From assembly GCA_031411575.1 (NCBI GenBank), contig JANOBJ010000347.1, forward strand, positions 1-24,110: 24,110 nucleotides of DNA, read 5' to 3'. Made by a program: the position numbers and the translations under genes. Of the stretch, positions 1-7,485 are shown piece after piece; position 1 is the first letter of the stretch; each line of letters starts with the position of its first letter. A model generated the notes under the pieces. The model worked only from the letters and a program-made list of their open reading frames with translations, ran no database searches and had not been told where the DNA came from. The stretch comes from JANOBJ01 sp031411575. Its GTDB lineage: Bacteria > Pseudomonadota > Gammaproteobacteria > Burkholderiales > Burkholderiaceae_C.

Positions 1-468
1 GTCGGTCATGGGCGTGAGCGGGTGGTTTTGCATGCCGCTTTCGTTCAGCAGCACGTCGCCCGCGAACAGGTAGCCCTTGAACACGGTGCGCTTGTTGTCG
101 GGGAAGGCGGGGGTGGCGATGGTGAAATCGGTGCCGAGTGCGTCCATCAGCGCCTCGGTTACGGGGCCGATGTTGCCACGCACGTCGCCGGTGAAGGTGC
201 TGTCAAAGGTGGAGCAGTACTTGAAGTAAATCTGCTGCGCGCCCTGCCCTTGCAGCCAGCGCAGCGCCGCCAGCGATTGCGCGATGGCTTCGGCGGGCGG
301 GATGGTGCGCGATTTGAGCGCGACCACCACGGCGTCAACATCCGCGTCGAGAGGACCGGCCGGCACGCCGATCGTCTGCACCACGCGCATGCCCGCGCGC
401 ACCAGGTTGTTGGCCAGATCGGTCGCGCCCGTGAAGTCGTCGGCTATGCAGCCCATCACCATGCCCAT
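1..468 (-). CDS. otnK: Four-carbon acid sugar kinase (OtnK/DUF1537 family), 3' end cut by window
   Basis: The 156 visible residues begin MGMVMGCIADDFTGATDLAN, the N-terminal signature of the DUF1537 (OtnK) kinases. Further on are the segments KSRTIPP, YFKYCSTFDST and TPAFPDNKR, all typical of the N-terminal substrate-binding half. Known members phosphorylate 3-oxo- or 2-oxo-tetronates with ATP in the cytoplasm, downstream of LtnD-type dehydrogenases. The C-terminal nucleotide-binding half lies beyond position 1. The start was placed 3 bases after the hydrolase stop; two in-frame ATGs follow within 12 bases (462 and 456), so the true start is uncertain. Co-transcription with ltnD supports the role. 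An aldolase (OtnC) and isomerase (OtnI) would be expected outside the window. Confidence 0.88.
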   Translation of the reverse strand, partial: MGMVMGCIADDFTGATDLANNLVRAGMRVVQTIGVPAGPLDADVDAVVVALKSRTIPPAEAIAQSLAALRWLQGQGAQQIYFKYCSTFDSTFTGDVRGNIGPVTEALMDALGTDFTIATPAFPDNKRTVFKGYLFAGDVLLNESGMQNHPLTPMTD

Positions 469-471
469 CGG

Positions 472-1359
472 TCAGCTCCCGGGGTTGGAGAGAAATGTGA
501 TCAGCGCATCGGCCACCGCCTGCGGTGCCTCGCGCTGCGGAAAGTGGCCCACGCCGTCGATCAGCTGGCGCTGGTAGCGGCCGGAGAAAAAGCGCTCCTT
601 GCCGGCCGAGGTTTCGGGCGGGTTGCAGGGGTCGAGCGCGCCGTGCAGCACCAGCGTGGGCACGGCCAGCACGGGCGCGGGCGTGAGCGCGGCATCGTCG
701 GCCGCGTAGAGCGGGTCGCCCGGCGCATGGCCCCAGCGGTGGCGGTAGGAATGCAGCACCACGTCGGGCCAATCGGGGTTGTCAAAGCTGTCGGCGGTGG
801 CCTCAAACTCTTGCGGCGCGTACCAGCCGGCGGGCGCCCAGGTGTCCCACATGATGCGGGCGAAGGCGCGGCCGTCCTGGCGCACGGTGGCGTCGCCGCG
901 CGGCGTGGCCATGTACCAGTGGTACCAGTAGTTGCGGGCCTGCGGCAGGCTGAGCGGCTGGCCCGGGTCGTTGGTGCCGTAGCCCACCGACATCAGCACC
1001 AGGTGGCTGGCCACGCCCGGCGACAGGCCGCAGGCGTTGGCCACGGCGCGCGCACCCCAGTCGTGGCCGATCAGCGCAGGTTGCTGCAAGCCGAGCGCGG
1101 CGATAAAGTCCAGCAGGTCACGGCCGAGTGCCGCGAGCTGCCCGCTGCGCGGCGTGCTGGCGTGCAAAAACGTGGTGGGCGAGTAGCCGCGCAGCGCCGG
1201 GGCCAGCACGCGCCAGCCGGCCTGCGCCAACACCGGCGCTACCGCGGCCCAGCAGCGCGGGCTGTCGGGCCAGCCATGCAGCAGCACCGCCGTGCGCGCG
1301 CCCTGGGGGTTCCACTCGTCGTAGCCGACGCGCAGCAGGGGGGTGTCGATGAACTTCAT
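472..1359 (-). CDS. Alpha/beta-fold hydrolase, epoxide hydrolase/haloalkane dehalogenase type
   Basis: The 295-residue protein starts MKFIDTPLLRVGYDEWNPQG. It carries the oxyanion-hole motif HGWPDS near residue 28 and the nucleophile elbow GHDWGA, with Asp rather than Ser as nucleophile. A candidate acid lies in HGALDP and the catalytic His in GVGHFPQRE near the C terminus. An Asp nucleophile followed by Trp is typical of epoxide hydrolases and haloalkane dehalogenases, which act through an alkyl-enzyme ester. Its ATG overlaps the ltnD stop (ATGA) and its stop lies 3 bases before otnK, so it is translationally embedded in the operon. That is unusual, since the standard four-carbon acid pathway has no such enzyme. 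It may act on a precursor of the sugar acid, which is inference. The substrate cannot be read from sequence. Confidence 0.88.
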   Translation of the reverse strand: MKFIDTPLLRVGYDEWNPQGARTAVLLHGWPDSPRCWAAVAPVLAQAGWRVLAPALRGYSPTTFLHASTPRSGQLAALGRDLLDFIAALGLQQPALIGHDWGARAVANACGLSPGVASHLVLMSVGYGTNDPGQPLSLPQARNYWYHWYMATPRGDATVRQDGRAFARIMWDTWAPAGWYAPQEFEATADSFDNPDWPDVVLHSYRHRWGHAPGDPLYAADDAALTPAPVLAVPTLVLHGALDPCNPPETSAGKERFFSGRYQRQLIDGVGHFPQREAPQAVADALITFLSNPGS

Positions 1360-2279
1360 GCGCTGCCTGTTGGTTTTTTGGGCAGCTCGATGCCAGGGAA
1401 TATCTTGATCACCGCGCTGTCGTCTTCCTTCGCAAAGCCGGCGGTCGAGGCCTGCATGAACATCTGGTGCGCGGTGCTCGAGAGCGGCAGCGGGAACTTG
1501 GTGGCGCGCGCCATGTCGAGCACGATGCCCAGATCTTTCACGAAGATGTCCACCGCTGAGAGCGGCGTGTAGTCGGCCGCCAGCACATGGGCCATGCGGT
1601 TCTCGAACATCCAGCTGTTGCCAGCACTGTGGGTGATGACCTCGTACAGCGCAGCCGGGTCGACCCCTTCGCGCAGGCCGAGCGCCATGGCTTCGGCGGC
1701 GGCGGCAATGTGCACGCCGGCCAGCAGCTGGTTGATGATCTTCACCTTGCTGCCCGCGCCCGCCGAGTCGCCCAGCTTGTAAACCTTGGCGGCCATCGCA
1801 TTGAGCGCGGCTTCGGCCTTGGCGTAGGCGGCGGGAGTGCCGGCCGTCATCATCGTCATCTGGCCGCTGGCGGCTTTGGCGGCGCCGCCGGAAATCGGCG
1901 CGTCGATGTACAGCAGGCCCAGATCGGCCAGCCGTTTTTCGAGCGCGACCGACCAGTTGGGATCGACCGTGGAACACATCACGAACACGCTGCCGGGCTT
2001 CATGGCGGCCGCGCAACCGGTGCCGTCGTGGTTCGGCCCGAACAGCACGCTTTCGGTCTGCGCAGCGTTCACCACCACCGACACCACCACGTCACAGGCG
2101 GCACCCAGCTCGGCCAGCGAGGCGCAGGCCACGCCACCGTCTTTGGCAAAGGCTTGCGCCACGCCGGGCCGCACGTCAAACACGCGCACCGGGTAGCCCG
2201 CACGGCGCAACGACTGCGCCATGCCACCGCCCATGGCGCCCAGGCCAATCAGGCCGATGGTGGGTTGAAAGGTGGTCAT
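1356..2279 (-). CDS. ltnD: L-threonate dehydrogenase-like enzyme of the 3-hydroxyisobutyrate dehydrogenase family
   Basis: The protein has 307 residues. The Rossmann motif GLIGLGAMGGGMA lies at residues 9-21. The substrate-binding motif DAPISGGAAKA follows near residue 120. The catalytic lysine sits in GSKVKIINQLLAGVH near residue 170. This is the beta-hydroxyacid dehydrogenase family; the branch paired with OtnK oxidises L-threonate at C2 with NAD+. The pairing with an otnK homologue two genes downstream favours LtnD over 3-hydroxyisobutyrate or tartronate semialdehyde dehydrogenase. An ATG at 2279 is preferred over upstream codons because the conserved domain begins there and a GGAG lies about 11 bases upstream. 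It is the first gene of a three-gene operon behind a GntR-type operator. Confidence 0.87.
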   Translation of the reverse strand: MTTFQPTIGLIGLGAMGGGMAQSLRRAGYPVRVFDVRPGVAQAFAKDGGVACASLAELGAACDVVVSVVVNAAQTESVLFGPNHDGTGCAAAMKPGSVFVMCSTVDPNWSVALEKRLADLGLLYIDAPISGGAAKAASGQMTMMTAGTPAAYAKAEAALNAMAAKVYKLGDSAGAGSKVKIINQLLAGVHIAAAAEAMALGLREGVDPAALYEVITHSAGNSWMFENRMAHVLAADYTPLSAVDIFVKDLGIVLDMARATKFPLPLSSTAHQMFMQASTAGFAKEDDSAVIKIFPGIELPKKPTGSA

Positions 2280-2319
2280 GGTGGGACAGTCTCCGGGGTG
2301 CGTTGCGGCGGGCTTATTC

Positions 2320-2355
2320 GTATGGTCATCATACAACTTTGATCGATTTTTTCAA
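2320..2355 (-). promoter_or_regulatory. Sigma-70 promoter of the ltnD operon with overlapping GntR-type operator
   Basis: On the minus strand TTGAAA (2350-2355) and TATGAT (2328-2333) are separated by 16 bases, a good -35/-10 pair about 40-50 bases upstream of ltnD. The palindrome GTATGATGACCATAC (2320-2334) overlaps the -10 hexamer, which suits repression by a FadR-family protein. Such proteins commonly bind GTATG/CATAC half-sites. Assignment to the adjacent regulator is inference. Confidence 0.7.
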
Positions 2356-2413
2356 CGCGGATGCGGTGCGCGGACCGGTCCTCCAGGTCATTCAATGACC
2401 CCACCGATCCTGC

Positions 2414-3190
2414 TCAGCGCCCTGCCCGCGCCTTCACCAGCGGCTGCGCGAGACGGTCGCCTTCCTGGCTCCAGAAAGTCGGGTCGGCGCTTTCGATGCG
2501 GCGCGCTGCGTTGACCATGTGGCGCGCTGCGGCCTGCCGCGCCTTGGTCGCATCGCCGGCCTCGATGGCGCTGGCGATGGCGGTGTGCTCAGCCTTCACC
2601 TGCGCCGCGAAATCGGCGCGGCGTGCCTCATTCGCGCGGGTCACCTGGGTGGCGCCGCGCAGGAACTGCGCGAGGTAGTTGAGCGTGCTGATGAGAAACG
2701 GGTTGCGTGCCGCCTCGGCAATCGCGCGGTGAAACTGCACGTCTTCGTCCACCCCGTCGCCGCCCGCCTGGACGGCCTGATCGAGCGCCGCAACGGCCCG
2801 CCGCACGTGCTTCACGTCGTCCGCACTGCGGCGGGTGGCGGCCAGCGCGGCCACCTCGGCCTCGAGCGCGCGGCGCACCTCGACCATCTGGATCACCGCT
2901 TCTTTCGAGCCGGCATGGCGCGCGTCAAAGTTCAGCGGCACGAACGGCACGTTGGCGTTCACATAGACGCCGCTGCCTTGCCGCGACACGACCAGCCCGA
3001 GCGACTTGAGGCGCGACACCGCCTCGCGCACCACGGTGCGGCTGACGGCAAACTGCTCGACCAGCCGCGCCTCGGGCGGCAGCTTGGCCGACGGCGCCAG
3101 ACGCCCGGCGCGGATTTCGGCCGCGAGTTGCTGGGCGACCTGGTCGGACAGGCGGGCGCCACTGGTGACGGGGGTGAACTGGGTTGTCAT
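2414..3190 (-). CDS. GntR-family (FadR subfamily) transcriptional regulator
   Basis: The 258-residue protein begins MTTQFTPVTSGARLSDQVAQ. The winged helix-turn-helix spans about residues 12-80, with LPPEARLVEQFAVSRTVVRE as the recognition region and GSGVYV as the wing. An FCD ligand-binding domain follows. Its metal-ligand residues appear as DVQFHR, AEHTAI and ARHMVN, the Asp/His/His/His pattern of metal-binding FCD domains. FadR-type regulators usually sense a small acid and derepress nearby catabolic genes, here most plausibly the ltnD operon 134 bases downstream. ATG 3190 was chosen because the family N terminus starts about ten residues before LSDQV. The start codon lies inside a GTATGACAA operator-like arm, pointing to autoregulation. 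Confidence 0.9.
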   Translation of the reverse strand: MTTQFTPVTSGARLSDQVAQQLAAEIRAGRLAPSAKLPPEARLVEQFAVSRTVVREAVSRLKSLGLVVSRQGSGVYVNANVPFVPLNFDARHAGSKEAVIQMVEVRRALEAEVAALAATRRSADDVKHVRRAVAALDQAVQAGGDGVDEDVQFHRAIAEAARNPFLISTLNYLAQFLRGATQVTRANEARRADFAAQVKAEHTAIASAIEAGDATKARQAAARHMVNAARRIESADPTFWSQEGDRLAQPLVKARAGR

Positions 3191-3214
3191 ACAAAAAACG
3201 AACTGGTATGACAA
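3184..3214. promoter_or_regulatory. Operator-like inverted repeat at the gntR start
   Basis: TTGTCATAC (3184-3192) and GTATGACAA (3206-3214) form perfect 9-base arms separated by 13 bases. They share GTATG/CATAC with the palindrome in front of ltnD. One arm covers the gntR start codon. This is probably an autoregulatory site for the encoded FadR-type repressor. Binding is inferred from motif similarity only. Confidence 0.6.
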
Positions 3215-3320
3215 GGATACGCATTTGGGCGCGGCACGCAATGGCGCCTGCCCGGTGTTGAAGTCCCGCACCCCAACCCGTTTGCCCTGTGCTTGCCGAC
3301 AATGTGTCGCCAGATTCGCG

Positions 3321-4667
3321 TCAGGCCAAGCCCGCCAACCTTAGGGCCAGCCCCGCCAGTGCGCAGCCCGCAATCACCGGGATCACGCCGATCTTGAAGC
3401 GCAGCAGCGCGACCGCAGCCGCCACCATCAAGAACAGCGCCGCCACGTCAATATTGGCAGGAAAAGTAGCTGTGGTGCCTGTCCGCAGGGCAATGTGTGC
3501 TATGAAAAACAGAGCAAGACTGGCGATCACGCCCACCACCGCCGCCGTGATGGCGGCCAGCGGCGCGGTGAAGCCGAGCTTGCCGTGGGTTGATTCCACC
3601 AGCGGCCCGCCAGCCAGAATGAACAAAAACGACGGCAGGAAGGTGAACCACGTCACCAGCGTGGCCGCCAGCGCCGCGCCCATGAAGAGCGCCTCCGGCC
3701 CGAGCACCTGCTTGCCCCAGCCGCCCACAAACCCGACGAAGGCCACCACCATGATCAGCGGGCCGGGCGTGGTTTCGCCCAGCGCGAGGCCATCGATCAT
3801 CTGCGGGCCGGTCAGCCACTGGAATTGCTCCACGGCGCCCTGGTACACATACGGCAGCACCGCGTAGGCGCCGCCAAAGGTCAGCAGCGCGGCCTTGGTG
3901 AAGAACCAGCCCATCTGCGTGAGCGCCCCCTGCCAGCCCTGCCACGCCACCAGCGCGCCCATGGGCAGCGCCCACAGCAGCGCACCCACGCCCACCACGG
4001 CCGCCAGCCGCGCTTTGTTGAAGCGGGCGTGGGCCGGCGTGGGGGTGTCGTCGTCGATCACAGCCGGGCCGTAAGCCGCCTTGGCAGCGCCATGCCCGCC
4101 ACCGGCCGCGAACTGGCCCGGCGCCACGCGCGAACAGACCCAGCCAGTCAGCGCCGCTGCCGCGACGATCCACGGAAAAGGCACCTTGAAGAACGCTATT
4201 GCTATAAAACTAATAGCTGCTACCGCCCAGGGGACGGGGACTTTGAGCGGATTCTTCAGTGTTTTGCTGCCGATGCGGTGCACCGCCTGCAGCACGATGG
4301 CGGCCACCGCCGGCTTGATGCCGTAGAACAGCCCGGCCACCACCGGCACGTTGCCAAAGGCCACGTAAATCCAGCTCAGCGCGATCAAAATGAACAGCGA
4401 GGGCATCACGAACATCGCGCCCGCCACGAAGCCGCCCCAGGTGCGGTGCATCAGCCAGCCGATGTAGGTGTCGAGCTGTTGAGCCTCGGGGCCGGGCAGC
4501 AGCATGCAGTAGTTGAGCGCGTGCAGGAAACGCTTTTCACTGATCCAGCGTTTTTCTTCCACCAGCTCGCGGTGCATGATCGCGATCTGCCCGGCCGGCC
4601 CGCCAAAGCTGATGAACCCGAGCCGCAGCCAGAACCTGAACGCCTCGCCAAAACTCACCGGGGTCAT
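3321..4667 (-). CDS. chrA: Chromate transporter ChrA, two-domain form
   Basis: The 448-residue membrane protein begins MTPVSFGEAFRFWLRLGFIS. The signature FGGPAGQIAIMHRELVEEKRWIS near the start is diagnostic of the CHR family. The second half repeats the fold with FFTKAALLTFGGAYAVLPYV and GLALGETTPGPLIMVVAFVG. The many hydrophobic segments fit about ten membrane helices in the inner membrane. Characterised members expel chromate. The ATG overlaps the upstream rhodanese-ChrB stop (ATGA), so the two are translationally coupled. Two copies of the AT-rich mini-repeat lie inside the gene (3499-3526 and 4201-4227) and are read through in frame, the second within a hydrophobic segment rich in Ala and Ile. 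The physiological substrate could be another oxyanion. Confidence 0.93.
   Translation of the reverse strand: MTPVSFGEAFRFWLRLGFISFGGPAGQIAIMHRELVEEKRWISEKRFLHALNYCMLLPGPEAQQLDTYIGWLMHRTWGGFVAGAMFVMPSLFILIALSWIYVAFGNVPVVAGLFYGIKPAVAAIVLQAVHRIGSKTLKNPLKVPVPWAVAAISFIAIAFFKVPFPWIVAAAALTGWVCSRVAPGQFAAGGGHGAAKAAYGPAVIDDDTPTPAHARFNKARLAAVVGVGALLWALPMGALVAWQGWQGALTQMGWFFTKAALLTFGGAYAVLPYVYQGAVEQFQWLTGPQMIDGLALGETTPGPLIMVVAFVGFVGGWGKQVLGPEALFMGAALAATLVTWFTFLPSFLFILAGGPLVESTHGKLGFTAPLAAITAAVVGVIASLALFFIAHIALRTGTTATFPANIDVAALFLMVAAAVALLRFKIGVIPVIAGCALAGLALRLAGLA
3499..3526 (+). repeat. Degenerate copy of AT-rich GCTATnAAAAA mini-repeat, in chrA
   Basis: GCTATGAAAAACAGAGCAAG aligns with the better copies elsewhere in the window (consensus about GCTATAAAAATACTAGC followed by AAACTATGACC). 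This is the most degenerate copy and could be chance on its own. Confidence 0.4.
4201..4227 (+). repeat. AT-rich mini-repeat copy in chrA
   Basis: GCTATAAAACTAATAGC has the GCTAT/ATAGC inverted arms and A-rich loop of the family. It is conspicuous in a GC-rich gene and is read through in frame. Confidence 0.6.
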
Positions 4668-5554
4668 GCAGCGGTCTCCACTACCTTGTGTGCGCCCCAG
4701 CGGTGGGTCTCGGCCTGCGCGCTGCGGCACCATTCATACAGGGCGTCGTACACCGGCATCGCGGCGGCCAGCATGGCGTGGTCGTCGGCATGCAGCCGCG
4801 ACAGGCCGAGCGATACAGCCAGCAAACCCGCTGCCTGCGGCGCCAGCGACAGCCGGTCGGTGTCGGCGCCGCGCACGATGGTGGCCAGCGCATCGAGCGC
4901 CGGATCGTGCAGGTCAAACCCGCGCAGCACGGCGTCAAAGCTGCAGTGTTCCCACGCATGCGTGAGCGGCGCGCCCGGGATGTCATAGGCCACGGCGCCC
5001 AGCCGGCGCGCCTCGTCAAACACCTGCTCGGTCGGTACATAGAAGAACTCGGCACGCGGGTCGATGAAGCGGCGGATCAGCCAGGGGCAGGCAATGCGGT
5101 CGATCTTCGGCCGTTCGCGCGTGATCCAGCGTGAAGGCTGTTCGCCGGTCACGCCCCAGTCGGGCCGCTTGGCAATGCTCGGCACGCGCTTGGCGCGCCA
5201 GTTGGCGATGTTGTCGGGCGAATCAACGCCCTCCTCGCCGCCTTCGATACCGCCGGCCAGCGCAAGGGCGTTCCAGCCGGCCGCGCGCAGGGTGGCCACG
5301 GCCTCTTCGCTGACGTTGTGCCCGTACACGCAGTACACCACCACGTCACGCGGCGGCTGCGACGCGGCCATTGCCGCCACGGCTTCGGGTGCGCAGCGCT
5401 GGGCACCTGCCAGCAGGCGCGGGCTGTCGAGAAACTTGGGTTCGCGTCGTACGTCCAGCAGCAGCGGCGCGTCGGCACGGCCGATGCGCGCGGCAAGGTC
5501 TTGCGGGGAGATGGAAACGGGAAAAGACGAAACGGGGGATGCAGCGGTGTCCAT
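4664..5554 (-). CDS. chrB: Rhodanese-like domain fused to ChrB C-terminal chromate-resistance domain
   Basis: The protein has 296 residues. An N-terminal rhodanese domain (about residues 12-125) shows DAPLLLDVRREPKFL and the active-site loop VVYCVYGHNVSEEAV with its cysteine. The C-terminal domain starts RWITRERPKIDRIACPWLIR, the hallmark of the ChrB C-terminal family, and continues with FYVPTEQVFDEARRLGAVAYD and THAWEHCSFDAVL. Classical ChrB has a different N terminus and senses chromate; this architecture exchanges it for a sulfur-transfer domain. ATG 5554 follows a GGAG with 6-base spacing. The stop overlaps chrA. The partnership suggests oxyanion or thiol-oxyanion handling in the cytoplasm. 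The exact reaction is unknown, and the symbol refers only to the C-terminal domain. Confidence 0.86.
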   Translation of the reverse strand: MDTAASPVSSFPVSISPQDLAARIGRADAPLLLDVRREPKFLDSPRLLAGAQRCAPEAVAAMAASQPPRDVVVYCVYGHNVSEEAVATLRAAGWNALALAGGIEGGEEGVDSPDNIANWRAKRVPSIAKRPDWGVTGEQPSRWITRERPKIDRIACPWLIRRFIDPRAEFFYVPTEQVFDEARRLGAVAYDIPGAPLTHAWEHCSFDAVLRGFDLHDPALDALATIVRGADTDRLSLAPQAAGLLAVSLGLSRLHADDHAMLAAAMPVYDALYEWCRSAQAETHRWGAHKVVETAA

Positions 5555-5655
5555 AAGATACTCCAGCGAGTTGCCAGCGCTTGGACGGGACACCGTCTAT
5601 CCGTGAAGACTCGGGAGGCTGAAATCCCGGTGCCTCAATTGTACGCCCGCGCGGG

Positions 5656-6240
5656 CTACCGGCGCTGGAACTTGAACACCGCCGTGCCGGCCCGGGCGTT
5701 GGGCCACAGGCGCACTTCGCGGCCGTCCTGCAGGCCGAAGGCGTCGAGGATGCGCAGCTCGTTCTTGTGCGCAAGCGCCTCGAAATCGCGGTAGGTGCCG
5801 ACGCGGATGTTGGGCGTGTCGTACCACTCGTAGGGCAGGCGGCGGGTCACCGGCATACGGCCGCGCAGGATGCTCAGGCGATTCGGCCAGTGCGCGAAGT
5901 TGGGGAAGGCAACGATGCCGGTCTTGCCCACCCGCGCCGTCTCGCGCAGCATGGTTTCGGCGTTGTGCAGGTGCTGCAGCGTGTCGATCTGCAGCACCAC
6001 GTCAAACGAGGCGTCGTCGAACATCGACAGGCCTTCATCGAGGTTGAGCTGGATCACGTTGACACCGCGCTGCACGCAGGCCAGCACGTTGGCGTCGTCG
6101 ATCTCGATACCGTAGCCGCTGCAGCCGCGTTCGCGCTGGAGCACGTCAAGCAGCGCGCCATCGCCGCAACCCAGATCGAGCACGCGCGAGCCTTGCGGCA
6201 CTTGCTGTGCAATCAACTGCATGGTGGCCAGGTCACTCAT
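5656..6240 (-). CDS. metW: MetW methyltransferase-like protein of methionine biosynthesis
   Basis: The 194-residue protein opens MSDLATMQLIAQQVPQGSRV. The SAM-binding motif VLDLGCGDGALL follows at about residues 19-30, then GIEIDD and DVVLQIDTLQHLHNAE. The segment FPNFAHWPNRLSILRGRMPV with the later PYEWYDTPNIR is characteristic of MetW. MetW partners MetX in homoserine acylation; in several proteobacteria it is needed for full MetX activity. The ATG overlaps the metX stop (ATGA), so the pair is translationally coupled and shares the metX riboswitch. A 12-base palindrome of G and C follows the stop and may help 3' end formation. Confidence 0.95.
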   Translation of the reverse strand: MSDLATMQLIAQQVPQGSRVLDLGCGDGALLDVLQRERGCSGYGIEIDDANVLACVQRGVNVIQLNLDEGLSMFDDASFDVVLQIDTLQHLHNAETMLRETARVGKTGIVAFPNFAHWPNRLSILRGRMPVTRRLPYEWYDTPNIRVGTYRDFEALAHKNELRILDAFGLQDGREVRLWPNARAGTAVFKFQRR

Positions 6241-7430
6241 GTGGACAGGGTTTCGATGCGTTCAAAGTAGGACCGCACCACGCCCATGTAGCGCGGGTCG
6301 TCCAGCAGGAAGGCGTCGTGGCCGTGCGGGGCGTCGATCTCGGCGTAGCTCACGTCGCGGTTGTTGTCGAGCAGGGCCTTGACCATCTCGCGGCTGCGGC
6401 GGGGCGAGAAGCGCCAGTCGGTGGTGAAGCTCACCAGCAGAAACCGCGCCGTGGCGCGTGCCAGCGCCTTGCTCAGCGCGCCGCCATAGGCTTTGGCGGG
6501 GTCGAAGTAATCGAGCGCACGGGTGATCAGCAGGTAGGTGTTGGCGTCAAAGTATTCGCTGAACTTGTCGCCCTGGTAGCGCAGGTAGCTTTCGATCTGG
6601 AACTCCACCTCCTGCGTGCTGTACTTGAACGCGTCGAGCGCCGCCGGGCAGCCCCAAGGCGCGAGGGCCCCCTCGGGGGGCAGCGAACCACGCGCAGCGG
6701 GGAGCGTGGGGGCTTGCAACTTGCGCCCGAACTTCTCGTTCATCACATCGTCACTCAGGTAAGTGATGTGGCCGATCATGCGGGCGATGCGCAGGCCGCG
6801 CTTGGGGATGACGTCGCGCGCGTAGAAGTGGCCGCCATGGAAATCGGGGTCGGTCACGATGGCGCGGCGCGCCACTTCGTTGAAGGCGATGTTTTCGGCG
6901 GTGAGGTTGGGCGCGCTGGCGATCACGGCGGCGTGGCGCACGCGCTCCGGGTATTGCAGCGTCCAGCTCAGCGCCTGCATGCCGCCCAGGCTGCCACCCA
7001 TCACGGCGGCCAGGGCGTCGATGCCCAGCGCGTCGAGCAGGCGGGCCTGCGCGTTGACCCAGTCTTCGACCGTGACCACCGGAAAATCCGCGCCCCAGGC
7101 CTGGCCGGTGGCGGGGTTCACCTGCATCGGGCCGGTGGAGCCAAAACATGAGCCGAGGTTGTTGACGCCGATCACGAAGAAGCGGCGCGTATCCACCGGC
7201 TTGCCGGGGCCGATCATGTTGTCCCACCAGCCTTCAGACTTGTCCTCGCCCTCGTACACGCCGGCCACGTGGTGCGAGGCGTTGAGCGCGTGGCACACCA
7301 GCACGGCGTTGGAGCGGGAGGCGTTGAGTGTTCCGTAGGTTTCGTACGCCAGCGTGTAGCCGGGCAGCACCGCGCCGCTTTGCAGGGCAAGCGGTTCGCG
7401 AACGTGCATGAACTGAGGCGTGACGATCAT
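6237..7430 (-). CDS. metX: Homoserine O-acyltransferase MetX
   Basis: The 397-residue alpha/beta-hydrolase-fold enzyme acylates L-homoserine, using acetyl- or succinyl-CoA, as the first committed step to methionine. Visible motifs are LVCHALNASHHVAG, the NNLGSCFGSTGP loop, the nucleophile elbow AVMGGSLGGMQAL (Ser), the acid in FTTDWRFSP and the catalytic His in IDAPHGHDAFLL. Residues 240-260 are encoded by a 63-nt G/C-rich repeat absent from the usual family pattern, in which FGRKLQ runs almost directly into FKYSTQEVEFQ. ATG 7430 lies just behind a terminator hairpin; a TTG one codon earlier and an ATG at 7409 are alternatives. Control by the upstream SAM-II-like leader is expected. Confidence 0.96.
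   Translation of the reverse strand: MIVTPQFMHVREPLALQSGAVLPGYTLAYETYGTLNASRSNAVLVCHALNASHHVAGVYEGEDKSEGWWDNMIGPGKPVDTRRFFVIGVNNLGSCFGSTGPMQVNPATGQAWGADFPVVTVEDWVNAQARLLDALGIDALAAVMGGSLGGMQALSWTLQYPERVRHAAVIASAPNLTAENIAFNEVARRAIVTDPDFHGGHFYARDVIPKRGLRIARMIGHITYLSDDVMNEKFGRKLQAPTLPAARGSLPPEGALAPWGCPAALDAFKYSTQEVEFQIESYLRYQGDKFSEYFDANTYLLITRALDYFDPAKAYGGALSKALARATARFLLVSFTTDWRFSPRRSREMVKALLDNNRDVSYAEIDAPHGHDAFLLDDPRYMGVVRSYFERIETLST
6651..6713. repeat. 63-nt G/C-rich palindromic repeat inserted in frame in metX
   Basis: The element runs from GCCCCAAGGCGCG to GCGTGGGGGC on the plus strand. It has outer GCCCC/GGGGC ends and an inner palindrome around CCCCCTCGGGGGG. It starts exactly on codon 240 of metX and covers 21 codons, so the frame is kept. 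From memory, elements of this kind (CCCCAAGGCGCG with CCCCCTCGGGGGG) are common between genes in Comamonadaceae; no search was run. Confidence 0.75.
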
Positions 7431-7431
7431 C

Positions 7432-7464
7432 AAAAAACCCGGTCTCGCTCAAGAAGCGGCCGGG
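7432..7464 (-). terminator. Intrinsic terminator in the metX leader
   Basis: On the minus strand CCCGG (7460-7464) pairs with CCGGG (7438-7442), with an inner AGCG/CGCT pairing, and is followed by six T (7432-7437). The run of T ends at the metX start codon, so termination here would prevent metX expression. Its position between a SAM-II-like aptamer and the gene makes it a likely expression platform. Confidence 0.72.
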
Positions 7465-7485
7465 CTCGAGGAACTGCGCGGTACC

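Noticed and set aside
22..1572. A 516-codon plus-strand frame opposite otnK and the hydrolase
   Set aside because: No domain pattern; the minus strand has three contiguous genes with catalytic motifs and coupled starts and stops.
472..2016. A long minus-strand frame that looks like a fusion ending in the alpha/beta hydrolase
   Set aside because: The upstream part is ltnD read in the wrong frame; the hydrolase proper begins at MKFIDT (1359), and ltnD is intact in its own frame.
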